Below are positions 1 to 5,099 of a stretch of 5,099 nucleotides of DNA, one piece after another. The first letter of the stretch is position 1. Each line of letters opens with the position of its first letter. The DNA comes from DASWIG01 sp965371445. Lineage in GTDB: Bacteria; Acidobacteriota; Thermoanaerobaculia; Multivoradales; J023. The position numbers and the translations under genes are program-made. Below the pieces are notes generated by a model, which saw only the letters and a program-made list of their open reading frames with translations, had not been told where the DNA came from and made no database searches. The DNA is taken from the NCBI GenBank assembly GCA_965371445.1, contig CBDUYN010000328.1:1-5099 (forward strand), in the 5' to 3' direction.

Positions 1-82
1 GCCCTGGGCGGGCCGCGCCGCGTCAAGCTCGCATTCACCCCTATAAAGACGGAAAGCGGCGCTCGGCTCTGACATCGGTCTG

Positions 83-100
83 CTGTGAAATTCGTCACAG
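83..100. promoter_or_regulatory. CRP/FNR-family-type palindrome
   Basis: The sequence has perfect 6-base arms, CTGTGA and TCACAG, separated by six bases (AATTCG). The core TGTGA-N6-TCACA is the exact half-site arrangement known for CRP (cAMP receptor protein) family regulators. It lies in flanking DNA about 100 bases left of the transposon end. The match is seen directly; binding by a CRP-like protein is inference. No strong promoter can be placed around it, so what it would regulate is unknown. Confidence 0.35.
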
Positions 101-190
101 TTCCCTGTGCCACCCGCGGCTTCGAGATCGAACCGTCCGCTGGACGAAGAGGAGAGGCGCTCCCCAGGAGCACAGGATCGGGTCGAGCTC

Positions 191-199
191 GGCCGTGGG
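191..199. repeat. Candidate target-site duplication, left copy
   Basis: GGCCGTGGG here is identical to 5045-5053, just outside the other end of the transposon. Target duplications of about 4 to 8 bases are known for IS21-family insertions, so nine is slightly long and one base may be a chance match. Taking it as the duplication sets the element at 200-5044. Confidence 0.5.
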
Positions 200-201
200 C
201 T

Positions 202-248
202 TCACCGCTCGCCAAAATTGACCCGCCTATGCTCGCCAAAAGTGAGCC
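202..248 (+). repeat. Left terminal inverted repeat (two 18-base units)
   Basis: It holds two direct units 24 bases apart: outer GCTCGCCAAAATTGACCC (207-224) and inner GCTCGCCAAAAGTGAGCC (231-248), 16 of 18 identical. The whole block matches the reverse complement of 4998-5044 at 38 of 47 positions. Multiple internal repeats at each end are typical of IS21-family elements and are presumed transposase binding sites. A run of eight C follows at 250-257. The outer unit contains TTGACC, which could act as an inward -35 box, but no -10 box is evident at the right distance. Confidence 0.88.
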
Positions 249-337
249 ACCCCCCCCAGCCTCATCTGATGGCCGGGTGGTCGTCCGGTAGCTGCCTGCG
301 ACTTCGTCTCCTCGTGGCTCCACCGTAGCCTCCGGAC

Positions 338-760
338 ATGCTCCCAAAGAAGAGATGCTGCATTTGCCGGAAAATTTTCCGGCCGGACCCCCGAGTCGGC
401 GAGCGCCAGCGCGCCTGTGGTGGCACGTCTTGCCAGCGCCGGCGTCGCGCCCAGAGCCAAGCGAAGTGGCGCTCCCGCAACCCGTCCTACCAGAAGTCCT
501 ACCGCACCCAGAGGCGAGCAGCCTGCGCCGAGACCGCTGAGCGTGGCGAGACACGCCCCCCACCTCTCCTGCGGCTGCCGCCAGAGCTGACGACATTCCC
601 CTGGGACCTCGCCCAGGTCACGTTCGGCTTTACGGGGGCCGAAATCCTGACGCTTCTCGCGGTCCTGATGGTCCGTCTGGTCAACGAGGTGAAAGACGAG
701 AGATTCGCTGAAACGCCTTTGCCCAAGGGGACTTACGCGCCAAGTGGCCGAGATCCGTGA
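338..760 (+). CDS. Small Cys-rich zinc-ribbon-like protein, transposon accessory
   Basis: This 140-residue protein has four well-placed cysteines near the N-terminus, C7-x2-C10 and C27-x4-C32, followed by a very basic stretch (residues 33-60, rich in Arg, Lys and Gln). The pattern fits a treble-clef or zinc-ribbon nucleic-acid binding module. A Pro-rich linker and a more conserved-looking segment (PWDLAQVTFGFTGAEIL, about 88-104) lead to a short hydrophobic helix. It is the first gene inside the left terminal repeat. I recognise the type as an unnamed protein that accompanies IS21/ParB-type elements; that is memory, not a search. The start is chosen because the cysteine motif follows at once, but no good ribosome binding site precedes it. 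The last 23 codons lie in the first copy of a 69-base repeat, so the C-terminus may be shortened in this copy. Function is unknown; DNA or RNA binding is inference. Confidence 0.65.
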   Translation: MLPKKRCCICRKIFRPDPRVGERQRACGGTSCQRRRRAQSQAKWRSRNPSYQKSYRTQRRAACAETAERGETRPPPLLRLPPELTTFPWDLAQVTFGFTGAEILTLLAVLMVRLVNEVKDERFAETPLPKGTYAPSGRDP

Positions 761-836
761 AAAGACCAGTGAGAGGCCGAAACGCCTTATTTCATCGGTA
801 CTTACAGAGCAACTGGCACGCCCTCAGTGAAAAGAC
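690..836 (+). repeat. Degenerate 69-base tandem repeat, about two copies
   Basis: Shared blocks recur at constant spacing: GAAACGCCTT at 710 and 779, ACTTA at 731 and 800, AA-TGGC at 742 and 811 (offset 69 each), and TGAAAAGAC at 758 and 828 (offset 70), with TGAAAGAC also at 690. In the reading frame shared by the zinc-ribbon gene and the ParB-like gene, both copies read A-E-T-P-x3-G-T-Y-x3-G, with synonymous differences (GCT/GCC, GGG/GGT). This suggests that the repeat was once coding. In the first copy the conserved TGAAAAGAC lies in frame as TGA and ends the zinc-ribbon gene; a second in-frame TGA follows at 770-772. The frame is then open through to the ParB-like gene. Confidence 0.7.
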
Positions 837-890
837 GAGACCCGGTTTTCCTTCAAACTGTCCCTGCCACGGCAACCTGCCCACGGCGCA

Positions 891-897
891 AAGGAGG
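891..897 (+). promoter_or_regulatory. Ribosome binding site of the ParB-like gene
   Basis: AAGGAGG lies 7 bases before the ATG at 905. It favours 905 over the in-frame GTG at 827, which sits in the tandem repeat and has no such site. Confidence 0.75.
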
Positions 898-1120
898 AGC
901 TCCCATGGACCTGGAATTTCACCAACTCGATCGTCGCTACGAGGACCTGCGCCTGCGTCGCCCCGAGCGCGAGCGCCGCCTGCTAGCCTCGCTCTGCGAG
1001 CAGGGCCAGCAGGTGCCGATCGTCGTGGTGAAAGCCCAGGGCTCTTACCGGGTCATCGACGGCTTCCAACGCCTTCGCTGTCTTCAGCGTCTGGGTGCCG
1101 ACACCGTCCGGGCGACGCTC

Positions 1121-1123
1121 TAG
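1121..1123 (+). other. In-frame amber stop splitting the ParB-like gene
   Basis: TAG interrupts the ParB-like reading frame at codon 73, directly after the nucleotide-binding domain. The residues on both sides (VRATL and DLEHDDALLLDRS) read as continuous ParB-type protein, so no insertion or frameshift is needed. It is most likely a recent nonsense mutation; a sequencing error or UAG read-through cannot be excluded. Confidence 0.75.
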
Positions 1124-1730
1124 GATCTCGAACACGACGATGCCCTGCTGCTGGACCGCAGCCAGCGGAGCTCGGCGAGACCCTCTCCGATCGAGCAAGG
1201 CTGGCTGCTGGCCACGCTGCGCAGCGAGGGACTGAGCCAGGAGGAGTTGGCCCAGCGGATGGACAAGAGCGTGGGGTGGGTCTCGCAACACCTGGGCCTG
1301 GTCAGTGATCTCCCGGCAGAGGTCCAGGAGCACGTGCGCCTCGGCGCGATCCCCGCCCATGCGGCGATGCGTCACCTGCTGCCGATCGCCCGCCGCAGCC
1401 GTGAGGACTGCCTACGTTTGGCCGAGGCGGCCGCCACAGCTCGGCTGAGCAGCCGCGAGGTGGGCACGCTGTGCTCGGCCTTTCAGCAAAGCTCGGCGGC
1501 GGTGCGCGAGCGGCTCCTGGCTGACCCTCGGCTGTTCCTTCGTGCCCGTGCCCACAAGAAGCAACCCCCGGCCCAGCCCGCGCAGCTGGAGATGCTGTGC
1601 GAGCTGGACAAGATCGCAAGAGTCGCCCGTCGTCTCCGCGTGCGCCTCGGCGACGCCGAGCCGAGCCCGGCACAACTCGCCGAGTTGCGCCGGGCCACGG
1701 CCGAGGTCCGCTCGCAACTGGACGCCTTCG

Positions 1731-1736
1731 AGGAGG
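1731..1736 (+). promoter_or_regulatory. Ribosome binding site of istA
   Basis: AGGAGG lies 9 bases before the ATG at 1746, inside the end of the ParB-like frame. It fixes the istA start at 1746 rather than at the earlier in-frame candidate at 1542, whose extra 68 codons are only a shadow of the ParB-like gene. Confidence 0.8.
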
Positions 1737-1745
1737 AAATCCACC

Positions 1746-3143
1746 ATGCTGGAGGAGAAGACCCGCAGCACCATCCTGACCCTCGCCGAGAAGAAGATCA
1801 CGATTCGCCGCATTGCCAAGCTGCTGAAGATCTCCCGCAACAGTGTCAAGAAGGTGATCGCCTCGCAGAGCAGCAAGCTGCCGGCGATCCTCCGGCCGGA
1901 GAAGGCCGAGCCCTATCGCGACGAGATCCTGGAGCTGCACACGAGCTGTCGGGGCAATCTCGTGAGGGTCCACGAAGAGCTGACGGCTCAGGGCGCACAG
2001 CTCTCCTATCAGGCTCTGACGGCGTTCTGTCGTCGTCACGGGATCGGGCTCCAGCCCAAGCAGCCGGTGGGCAGGTACAGCTTCGAGCCGGGCCAGGAGA
2101 TGCAACACGACACCTCTCCCCACGAGGCTGAGATCGGTGGCAAGAAACGCCGCTTCGAGACTGCGTCGGCTGTCTTGTGTTACTCGCGCATGACCTTCTT
2201 CCAGTGTTACCCCCGCTTCCGGCGGTTTGAGTGCAAGATCTTCCTCACCGAAGCCTTGCGCTACGTCCAAGGATCTCCCCGAGATACGATGGTCGACAAC
2301 ACCAGCGTCATCCGGCTGCGAGGTACGGGCGAGGACATGATTCCGGCAGCGGAGATGGAGGCCTTCGCCGAGCACTTCGGCATGGTCTTTCGCGCCCATG
2401 CGTGCGGCGACGCCAACCGCTCGGCCCACGTCGAGCGCCGCTTCCACGAAATCGAGAACAACTTCCTGGCCGGCCGCACCTTTGTCGACTGGGACGATCT
2501 CAACGCCCAGGCCCGCGCCTGGTGCGACAGGAAGAACCGGGCTCTGAAGCGCCACCTCAAGGCCGCTCCGATCGAGCTCTACAACCTCGAGCGGGCTCAG
2601 CTGCGCCCCCTTCCCGTCTGGATCCCCGAGCCCTACCTGCTGCACCAGCGCACCGTCGACGTCCACGGTTACGTCACCGTCGACACCAACCGCTACTCCG
2701 TCCCCGCGGATTGGATCGGCCGGGGCGTCCAGGTTCGGGAAACCCACCGTGAGATCGTCATCACCCGCGGCCGGGAGAGCGTCACCCACGTGCGCCATCC
2801 CGAGCCCGAGGGGAAATGGATCACTTTGCCCGAGCATCGCCCGGAAAGGCGTCGCAAGAAGGGGAGCGAGCCGCCCCAAGAGCTCGCCGTCTTGCTGCGC
2901 CGTGCGCCCGAGCTGGAAAGCTACGCCAAGGCGCTTGGAAAGCGTGCCAAGAGATCCTTCGGATTTGCCCTACGCAAAATTCTGCGCATGCTCGCGGACT
3001 ATCCCCGAAAGCCCTTGCTCGACGCGGTTCGCGACGCCGAGCGCTACGGCCTCTACGACGTCGACCGGCTCGAGACCATGGTCTTGCAAAGGATCGACCG
3101 AGATTTCTTCCCACTCGACAACTTTGGAGACCACGATGACTGA
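1746..3143 (+). CDS. istA: IS21-family DDE transposase IstA
   Basis: This 465-residue protein catalyses strand cutting and joining at the element ends. Order of domains: N-terminal helix-turn-helix (about 18-38, ITIRRIAKLLKISRNSVKKV); a second helical DNA-binding region (about 57-100); the RNase H-like rve core; and a C-terminal beta-barrel (about 300-350, around VDVHGYVTVDTNRYSVP). The catalytic triad is visible and intact: D122 in MQHDTSPHE, D184 in MVDNTS and E230 in SAHVERRF, which is followed by the family signature IENNFLAGR. Length is within the usual IS21 range. The start follows a strong ribosome binding site. The stop overlaps the start of istB by eight bases, implying coupled translation. 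No frameshift or stop is seen, so the protein should be active if expressed. Confidence 0.95.
   Translation: MLEEKTRSTILTLAEKKITIRRIAKLLKISRNSVKKVIASQSSKLPAILRPEKAEPYRDEILELHTSCRGNLVRVHEELTAQGAQLSYQALTAFCRRHGIGLQPKQPVGRYSFEPGQEMQHDTSPHEAEIGGKKRRFETASAVLCYSRMTFFQCYPRFRRFECKIFLTEALRYVQGSPRDTMVDNTSVIRLRGTGEDMIPAAEMEAFAEHFGMVFRAHACGDANRSAHVERRFHEIENNFLAGRTFVDWDDLNAQARAWCDRKNRALKRHLKAAPIELYNLERAQLRPLPVWIPEPYLLHQRTVDVHGYVTVDTNRYSVPADWIGRGVQVRETHREIVITRGRESVTHVRHPEPEGKWITLPEHRPERRRKKGSEPPQELAVLLRRAPELESYAKALGKRAKRSFGFALRKILRMLADYPRKPLLDAVRDAERYGLYDVDRLETMVLQRIDRDFFPLDNFGDHDD
3126..3129 (+). promoter_or_regulatory. Ribosome binding site of istB, inside istA
   Basis: GGAG lies 6 bases before the istB ATG at 3136, within the last codons of istA. 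With the overlap of the istA stop (3141-3143) and the istB start it suggests translational coupling that keeps the two proteins in proportion. Confidence 0.6.
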
Positions 3144-3861
3144 AGAGCTCGAGCAACTGCTCAAGAACCTGCGTCTTGGCGAGATCGCCGACACCCTCGA
3201 CGAAAAGCTCCGGCTTGCCGGCCAGGAGCAGCCCTCCTACGAAGATTTTCTTCTCAACCTCGTGCGACCTCAATGGCACGCCAAGCAGGAGAAGGCCATG
3301 GAGTGGCGAATCAAGAACGCCCGAATGCCGGAACGCTGGGCTCTCGAGACCTTCCCGTTCAAGATCCAGACCGGCGTCAACCGCCGTCAGATCAAGACCC
3401 TCGCCGAGCTCGACTTCATCCCCAAGGCCGAGAACCTCGTCTTCATCGGGGCGACGGGCGTGGGCAAGACCGGGCTCGCCAGCGCCCTGCTTCTGCGAGC
3501 CCTGCACAACGGCTACCGTGGCCGCTTCATCCGGGCTCAGGATCTCTTCGACGAGATGTACGCTTCCCTGGCGGATCGCTCGTCGAGGAAACTTCTCAAC
3601 GCCTTCGCCCGATTCGATTTACTCGTCATCGACGAGATGGGCTATCTCAATCTCAGACCCGAGCAGACCAACATCTTCTTCCGGCTCATGGAAGAGCGCT
3701 ACAATCGGCGATCCACCATCATCACCACAAATCTCGAATACGACGAATGGCACGAATTCCTCGGCAATCGCTCGATGGTCGAGGCTCTCCTCAGTCGCCT
3801 GCGCCATCGCTGCCACACCGTGCGTATCGACGGACCGTCCCTGCGCGAGGCGCAAGGCTGA
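3136..3861 (+). CDS. istB: IS21-family helper ATPase IstB
   Basis: This 241-residue AAA+ ATPase is the IS21 target-selection partner: the family oligomerises on DNA, bends it and stimulates IstA. An N-terminal helical part (1-70, with LKNLRLGEIADTLDEKL) precedes the ATPase core. Walker A is GATGVGKT at 105-112; Walker B is LLVIDE with D166 and E167; TTNLEYDEW matches the sensor region (usually SNLPFSEW); and SRLRHRCHTV near the C-terminus holds likely Arg-finger residues. Length is typical. The ATG overlaps the end of istA by eight bases. All motifs are intact. The primase-like gene follows after 40 bases, probably on the same transcript. Confidence 0.95.
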   Translation: MTEELEQLLKNLRLGEIADTLDEKLRLAGQEQPSYEDFLLNLVRPQWHAKQEKAMEWRIKNARMPERWALETFPFKIQTGVNRRQIKTLAELDFIPKAENLVFIGATGVGKTGLASALLLRALHNGYRGRFIRAQDLFDEMYASLADRSSRKLLNAFARFDLLVIDEMGYLNLRPEQTNIFFRLMEERYNRRSTIITTNLEYDEWHEFLGNRSMVEALLSRLRHRCHTVRIDGPSLREAQG

Positions 3862-3890
3862 GCCTGTAGAAGACTGGCTAGAGAAGAATC

Positions 3891-3895
3891 AGGGG
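3891..3895 (+). promoter_or_regulatory. Ribosome binding site deciding the GTG start of the primase-like gene
   Basis: AGGGG lies 6 bases before GTG 3902. The next in-frame ATG (3989) would remove the conserved N-terminal helix of the CHC2 domain, so GTG is preferred. Confidence 0.55.
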
Positions 3896-3901
3896 CACCG
3901 G

Positions 3902-4825
3902 GTGATTCCCTCGCGACTCGATTTCCGGCAGCTCAAGCGGACGGTGTCCATCGTCCATGTCCTCGCCGACAGGGGCTGGCTGGATCGAATGAGGACGCGA
4001 GGAGCGAGCTTGGTGGGCCCCTGTCTTCTCCACGGTGGCGACAACCCCAGCGCCTTCGTCGTCCATCGGGACAAGAATCTCTGGCGCTGCTTTACCGGCT
4101 GCGATGCGGGTGGGGACGTTGTCGAGCTGGCGCGGCGTCTCCAAGGCGGCAGCTACCGCGCGGCCGCCGTGTATCTCGCTTCCCTCGTCGGCGCTCCGAT
4201 GGATCCGGGGCCGAGCCTGGGGCATCCCATGCCCCGGACGCGGCCCTTTCGACCCTTCACAAGACGGCTCCGACTGGATCCGGGCGTACCCTTCCTCAGC
4301 CGGAAGGGGATTTGGCCGCAGACCGCCAGAAGCTTCGACGTCGGAGCTTTCCACGGACGTGGCATGCTCGCCGGCTGTATCGCTGTGCGCCTCTTCGATC
4401 CCCGGGGTCAACCTCTCGGCTACGCGGGACGGCACCTCGATCCCGAACGGACGATCACCGGGAAGTGGAAGCTCCCCAGCGGCTTGCCGCGCAACGCCTT
4501 GCTCTATGCCTACCACCGAGCGGCTGGGCATCTGCATCGCGGTGTCTTCCTTGTCGAATGTCCATGGGGAGCCCTCCGGCTACACCAGCTGAGAATTCCG
4601 GCAGTCGCCCTGCTCGGCACTCACATGTCCCCCCGGCAGCAGGACCTGCTGCGCGAGGTGCCGAGGGTCATCCTGCTGATGGACGGCGACGAGGCGGGCA
4701 GGAGGGCTGCCCAGGTGATCCACGGGCGGCTCCCCGACGCGGTTGTCGTCGATCTGCCGGAAGGTCTCGACCCCGATGATCTCGGTGACTACGAATTGGC
4801 GGAGCTCGAGCGACACCTGATCTGA
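3902..4825 (+). CDS. DnaG-like primase fragment: CHC2 zinc finger plus Toprim
   Basis: This 307-residue protein resembles the front half of bacterial DnaG primase. A helix, LDFRQLKRTVSIVHVLADRG (about 5-24), leads to a CHC2 zinc finger with C41-x2-H44-x18-C63-x3-C67 and the family pattern H-G-G-D-N-P-S-A-F ... L-W-R-C-F. Residues 131-207 match the DnaG core: FLSRKG (131-136), GYAGR (173-177) and a terminal LYAYHRA. The Toprim domain follows, with E219 and D261-G-D263 in LLMDGDEAGRRAA, then GLDPDDL. These acidic residues bind metal in known Toprim enzymes. The motif after E219 is C-P-W-G, where DnaG usually has G-x-x-D. The DnaB-binding C-terminal domain of DnaG is absent. The expected activity is RNA primer synthesis or related DNA handling, but activity here is inferred. 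It sits just behind istB and within the terminal repeats, so it is transposon cargo, not the host dnaG. Confidence 0.85.
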   Translation: MIPSRLDFRQLKRTVSIVHVLADRGWLDRMRTRGASLVGPCLLHGGDNPSAFVVHRDKNLWRCFTGCDAGGDVVELARRLQGGSYRAAAVYLASLVGAPMDPGPSLGHPMPRTRPFRPFTRRLRLDPGVPFLSRKGIWPQTARSFDVGAFHGRGMLAGCIAVRLFDPRGQPLGYAGRHLDPERTITGKWKLPSGLPRNALLYAYHRAAGHLHRGVFLVECPWGALRLHQLRIPAVALLGTHMSPRQQDLLREVPRVILLMDGDEAGRRAAQVIHGRLPDAVVVDLPEGLDPDDLGDYELAELERHLI

Positions 4826-4880
4826 CCATTTGGCCGGGACAAGAGCCCAACGCCTGTCCAACAGCTGACCGCACCGCGGT

Positions 4881-4943
4881 CGACTCCGACCTCCGCGTCG
4901 TCGCCCGGAGCCGGGTAGAGTCGTACCGGGAGTCGTCTACCGG
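4881..4943 (+). other. Structured non-coding tail with inverted and direct repeats
   Basis: In the 172-base gap after the primase-like gene, CGACTCC (4881-4887) pairs with GGAGTCG (4929-4935), and CCGGGTAGA (4911-4919) pairs with TCTACCGG (4936-4943) apart from one bulged base; the two pairings compete. A tandem direct duplication also appears: GAGTCGTACCGG (4918-4929) next to GAGTCGTCTACCGG (4930-4943). No T-run follows, so it is not a classic intrinsic terminator, although it could end or protect the transcript. Confidence 0.4.
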
Positions 4944-4997
4944 TGCTGGACCGACGTCATTCACCCTGAGCAGGGGCGGAGGGGTTGATCCAGGCGT

Positions 4998-5044
4998 GGC
5001 TCAATTCTGGAGAGCACAAGTGGGTCAATTCTAGCGAGCGCTGA
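4998..5044 (-). repeat. Right terminal inverted repeat (two 18-base units)
   Basis: Read on the minus strand, the outer unit is GCTCGCTAGAATTGACCC (5022-5039) and the inner unit GCTCTCCAGAATTGAGCC (4998-5015), again 24 bases apart. Outer to outer identity with the left end is 16 of 18, inner to inner 15 of 18. The outer units of both ends carry GACCC and the inner units GAGCC, so the two sites are distinguishable and conserved as such. Confidence 0.88.
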
Positions 5045-5053
5045 GGCCGTGGG
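5045..5053. repeat. Candidate target-site duplication, right copy
   Basis: GGCCGTGGG abuts the right terminal repeat and equals 191-199. Host sequence resumes after it; the remaining 46 bases to the window end show no recognisable gene. Confidence 0.5.
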
Positions 5054-5099
5054 ACAGGACGGGCAGGGCGCGCGATCATGGCGTCGTGACACCGGCAGG

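Larger units (their letters stand above)
1..199. other. Left flanking DNA, no gene recognised
   Basis: This stretch lies outside the left terminal repeat of the transposon and is presumed host DNA. I see no convincing coding frame in it: the open frames that start here run straight through the terminal repeat into the element. It holds a CRP-type palindrome (83-100) and, at its right edge, the candidate target duplication. It may be an intergenic or promoter region of a host gene, but the continuation after the element (from 5045) is too short to show which. Confidence 0.4.
905..2131 (+). pseudogene. ParB/KorB-like DNA-binding protein, interrupted by an amber codon
   Basis: The first 72 codons encode a ParB N-terminal domain: a helix-rich start, then VPIVVV (37-42) and YRVIDGFQRLRCLQRLG (48-64), corresponding to the nucleotide-binding box that in typical ParB reads GERR. 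A TAG at 1121-1123 stops it. The same frame then continues with no shift into a ParB-type helix-turn-helix (about codons 110-131, LSQEELAQRMDKSVGWVSQH) and a helical C-terminal part. Both halves are clearly one ancestral gene. The simplest cause is one base change, for example TGG (Trp) to TAG. The recognisable part ends near 1745, where istA starts; the frame stays open to TGA at 2131 out of frame with istA, and that tail is probably not native. A C-terminal fragment could restart at ATG 1259 behind AGGAGG (1239-1244), but it would lose half the helix-turn-helix. ParB proteins bind DNA and load on it as CTP-dependent clamps; here the role in transposition is unknown. Confidence 0.75.
200..5044 (+). 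mobile_element. IS21-like transposon with accessory genes
   Basis: An IS21-family element of about 4845 bases is bounded by complex terminal inverted repeats (202-248 and 4998-5044, 38 of 47 positions matching) and by a possible 9-base target duplication. It encodes the family's hallmark pair istA (DDE transposase) and istB (AAA+ ATPase). It is about twice the usual size for the family because it also holds a zinc-ribbon gene, a ParB-like gene and a DnaG-like CHC2/Toprim gene, all on the same strand. All genes lie between the repeats, so they should move together. The exact ends are uncertain by a few bases: inverted-repeat identity can be pushed to 198/5048, and the usual TG...CA tips are not obvious. 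The ParB-like gene has an in-frame stop, while istA and istB look intact. Confidence 0.85.

Noticed and set aside
42..47. TATAAA as a -10 promoter box
   Set aside because: No acceptable -35 box lies 16 to 18 bases upstream and no gene follows it in the flank.
218..223. TTGACC in the left terminal repeat as -35 of the element's promoter
   Set aside because: No -10-like hexamer is found at 16 to 18 bases downstream; the sequence is explained by the repeat itself.
250..257. Run of eight C as a phase-variation tract
   Set aside because: It lies in a non-coding leader with no promoter or coding frame that slippage would clearly switch.
757..1308. A 183-codon plus-strand frame over the ParB-like gene
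   Set aside because: It is out of frame with the recognisable ParB domain and is a Pro/Arg/Ala-rich shadow without motifs.
1542..1745. N-terminal extension of istA by 68 codons
   Set aside because: The extension overlaps the ParB-like coding sequence in another frame, shows no family similarity, and the strong ribosome binding site at 1731-1736 marks the ATG at 1746.
1302..2879. A 525-codon open frame on the minus strand
   Set aside because: It lies antisense to the ParB-like gene and istA, has no recognisable domain, and is a typical by-product of GC-rich codon use. Other minus-strand frames (2821-3507, 3878-4537) fail for the same reason.
4982..4995. A possible third terminal repeat unit at the right end
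   Set aside because: Only 9 of 14 bases match the outer unit, the spacing to the next unit is 16 rather than 24, and there is no counterpart at the left end.

Overview
The window is one nearly complete mobile element of about 4.85 kb in high-GC bacterial DNA, with roughly 200 bases of unassigned flank on the left and about 55 on the right. GC-rich codon use and the element type suggest a high-GC environmental bacterium (Myxococcota, Planctomycetota or Acidobacteriota are plausible), but nothing in the window fixes the taxon.

Layout from left to right: flanking DNA with an exact CRP-type palindrome (83-100); a candidate 9-base target duplication (191-199); a left terminal inverted repeat made of two 18-base units 24 bases apart (202-248); a small Cys-rich zinc-ribbon protein (338-760); a degenerate 69-base tandem repeat spanning the end of that gene and the following gap (690-836); a ParB-like gene broken by an in-frame amber codon (905 onwards, TAG at 1121-1123); istA, the DDE transposase (1746-3143); istB, the AAA+ helper ATPase (3136-3861); a short DnaG-like protein with CHC2 zinc finger and Toprim domain (3902-4825); a structured non-coding tail (4826-4997); the mirror-image right terminal repeat (4998-5044); and the second copy of the 9-base duplication (5045-5053).

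All genes lie on the plus strand. istA and istB overlap by eight bases, the ParB-like frame runs into istA, and the primase-like gene starts 40 bases after istB, so the block from about 905 to 4825 looks like one transcription unit. IstA and IstB form the known IS21-family transposition machinery: IstB is an ATPase that prepares target DNA and IstA cuts and joins. The unusual part is the cargo: a zinc-ribbon protein, a ParB/KorB-type DNA-binding protein and a DnaG-like primase, all inside the terminal repeats and all plausibly concerned with DNA. This suggests an extended IS21-like transposon that carries its own DNA-handling or replication helpers. The role of these extra genes is inference. 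In this copy the ParB-like gene is interrupted, so if ParB is needed the copy may be defective or depend on others; istA, istB and the primase-like gene keep their main motifs, apart from one altered Toprim motif.
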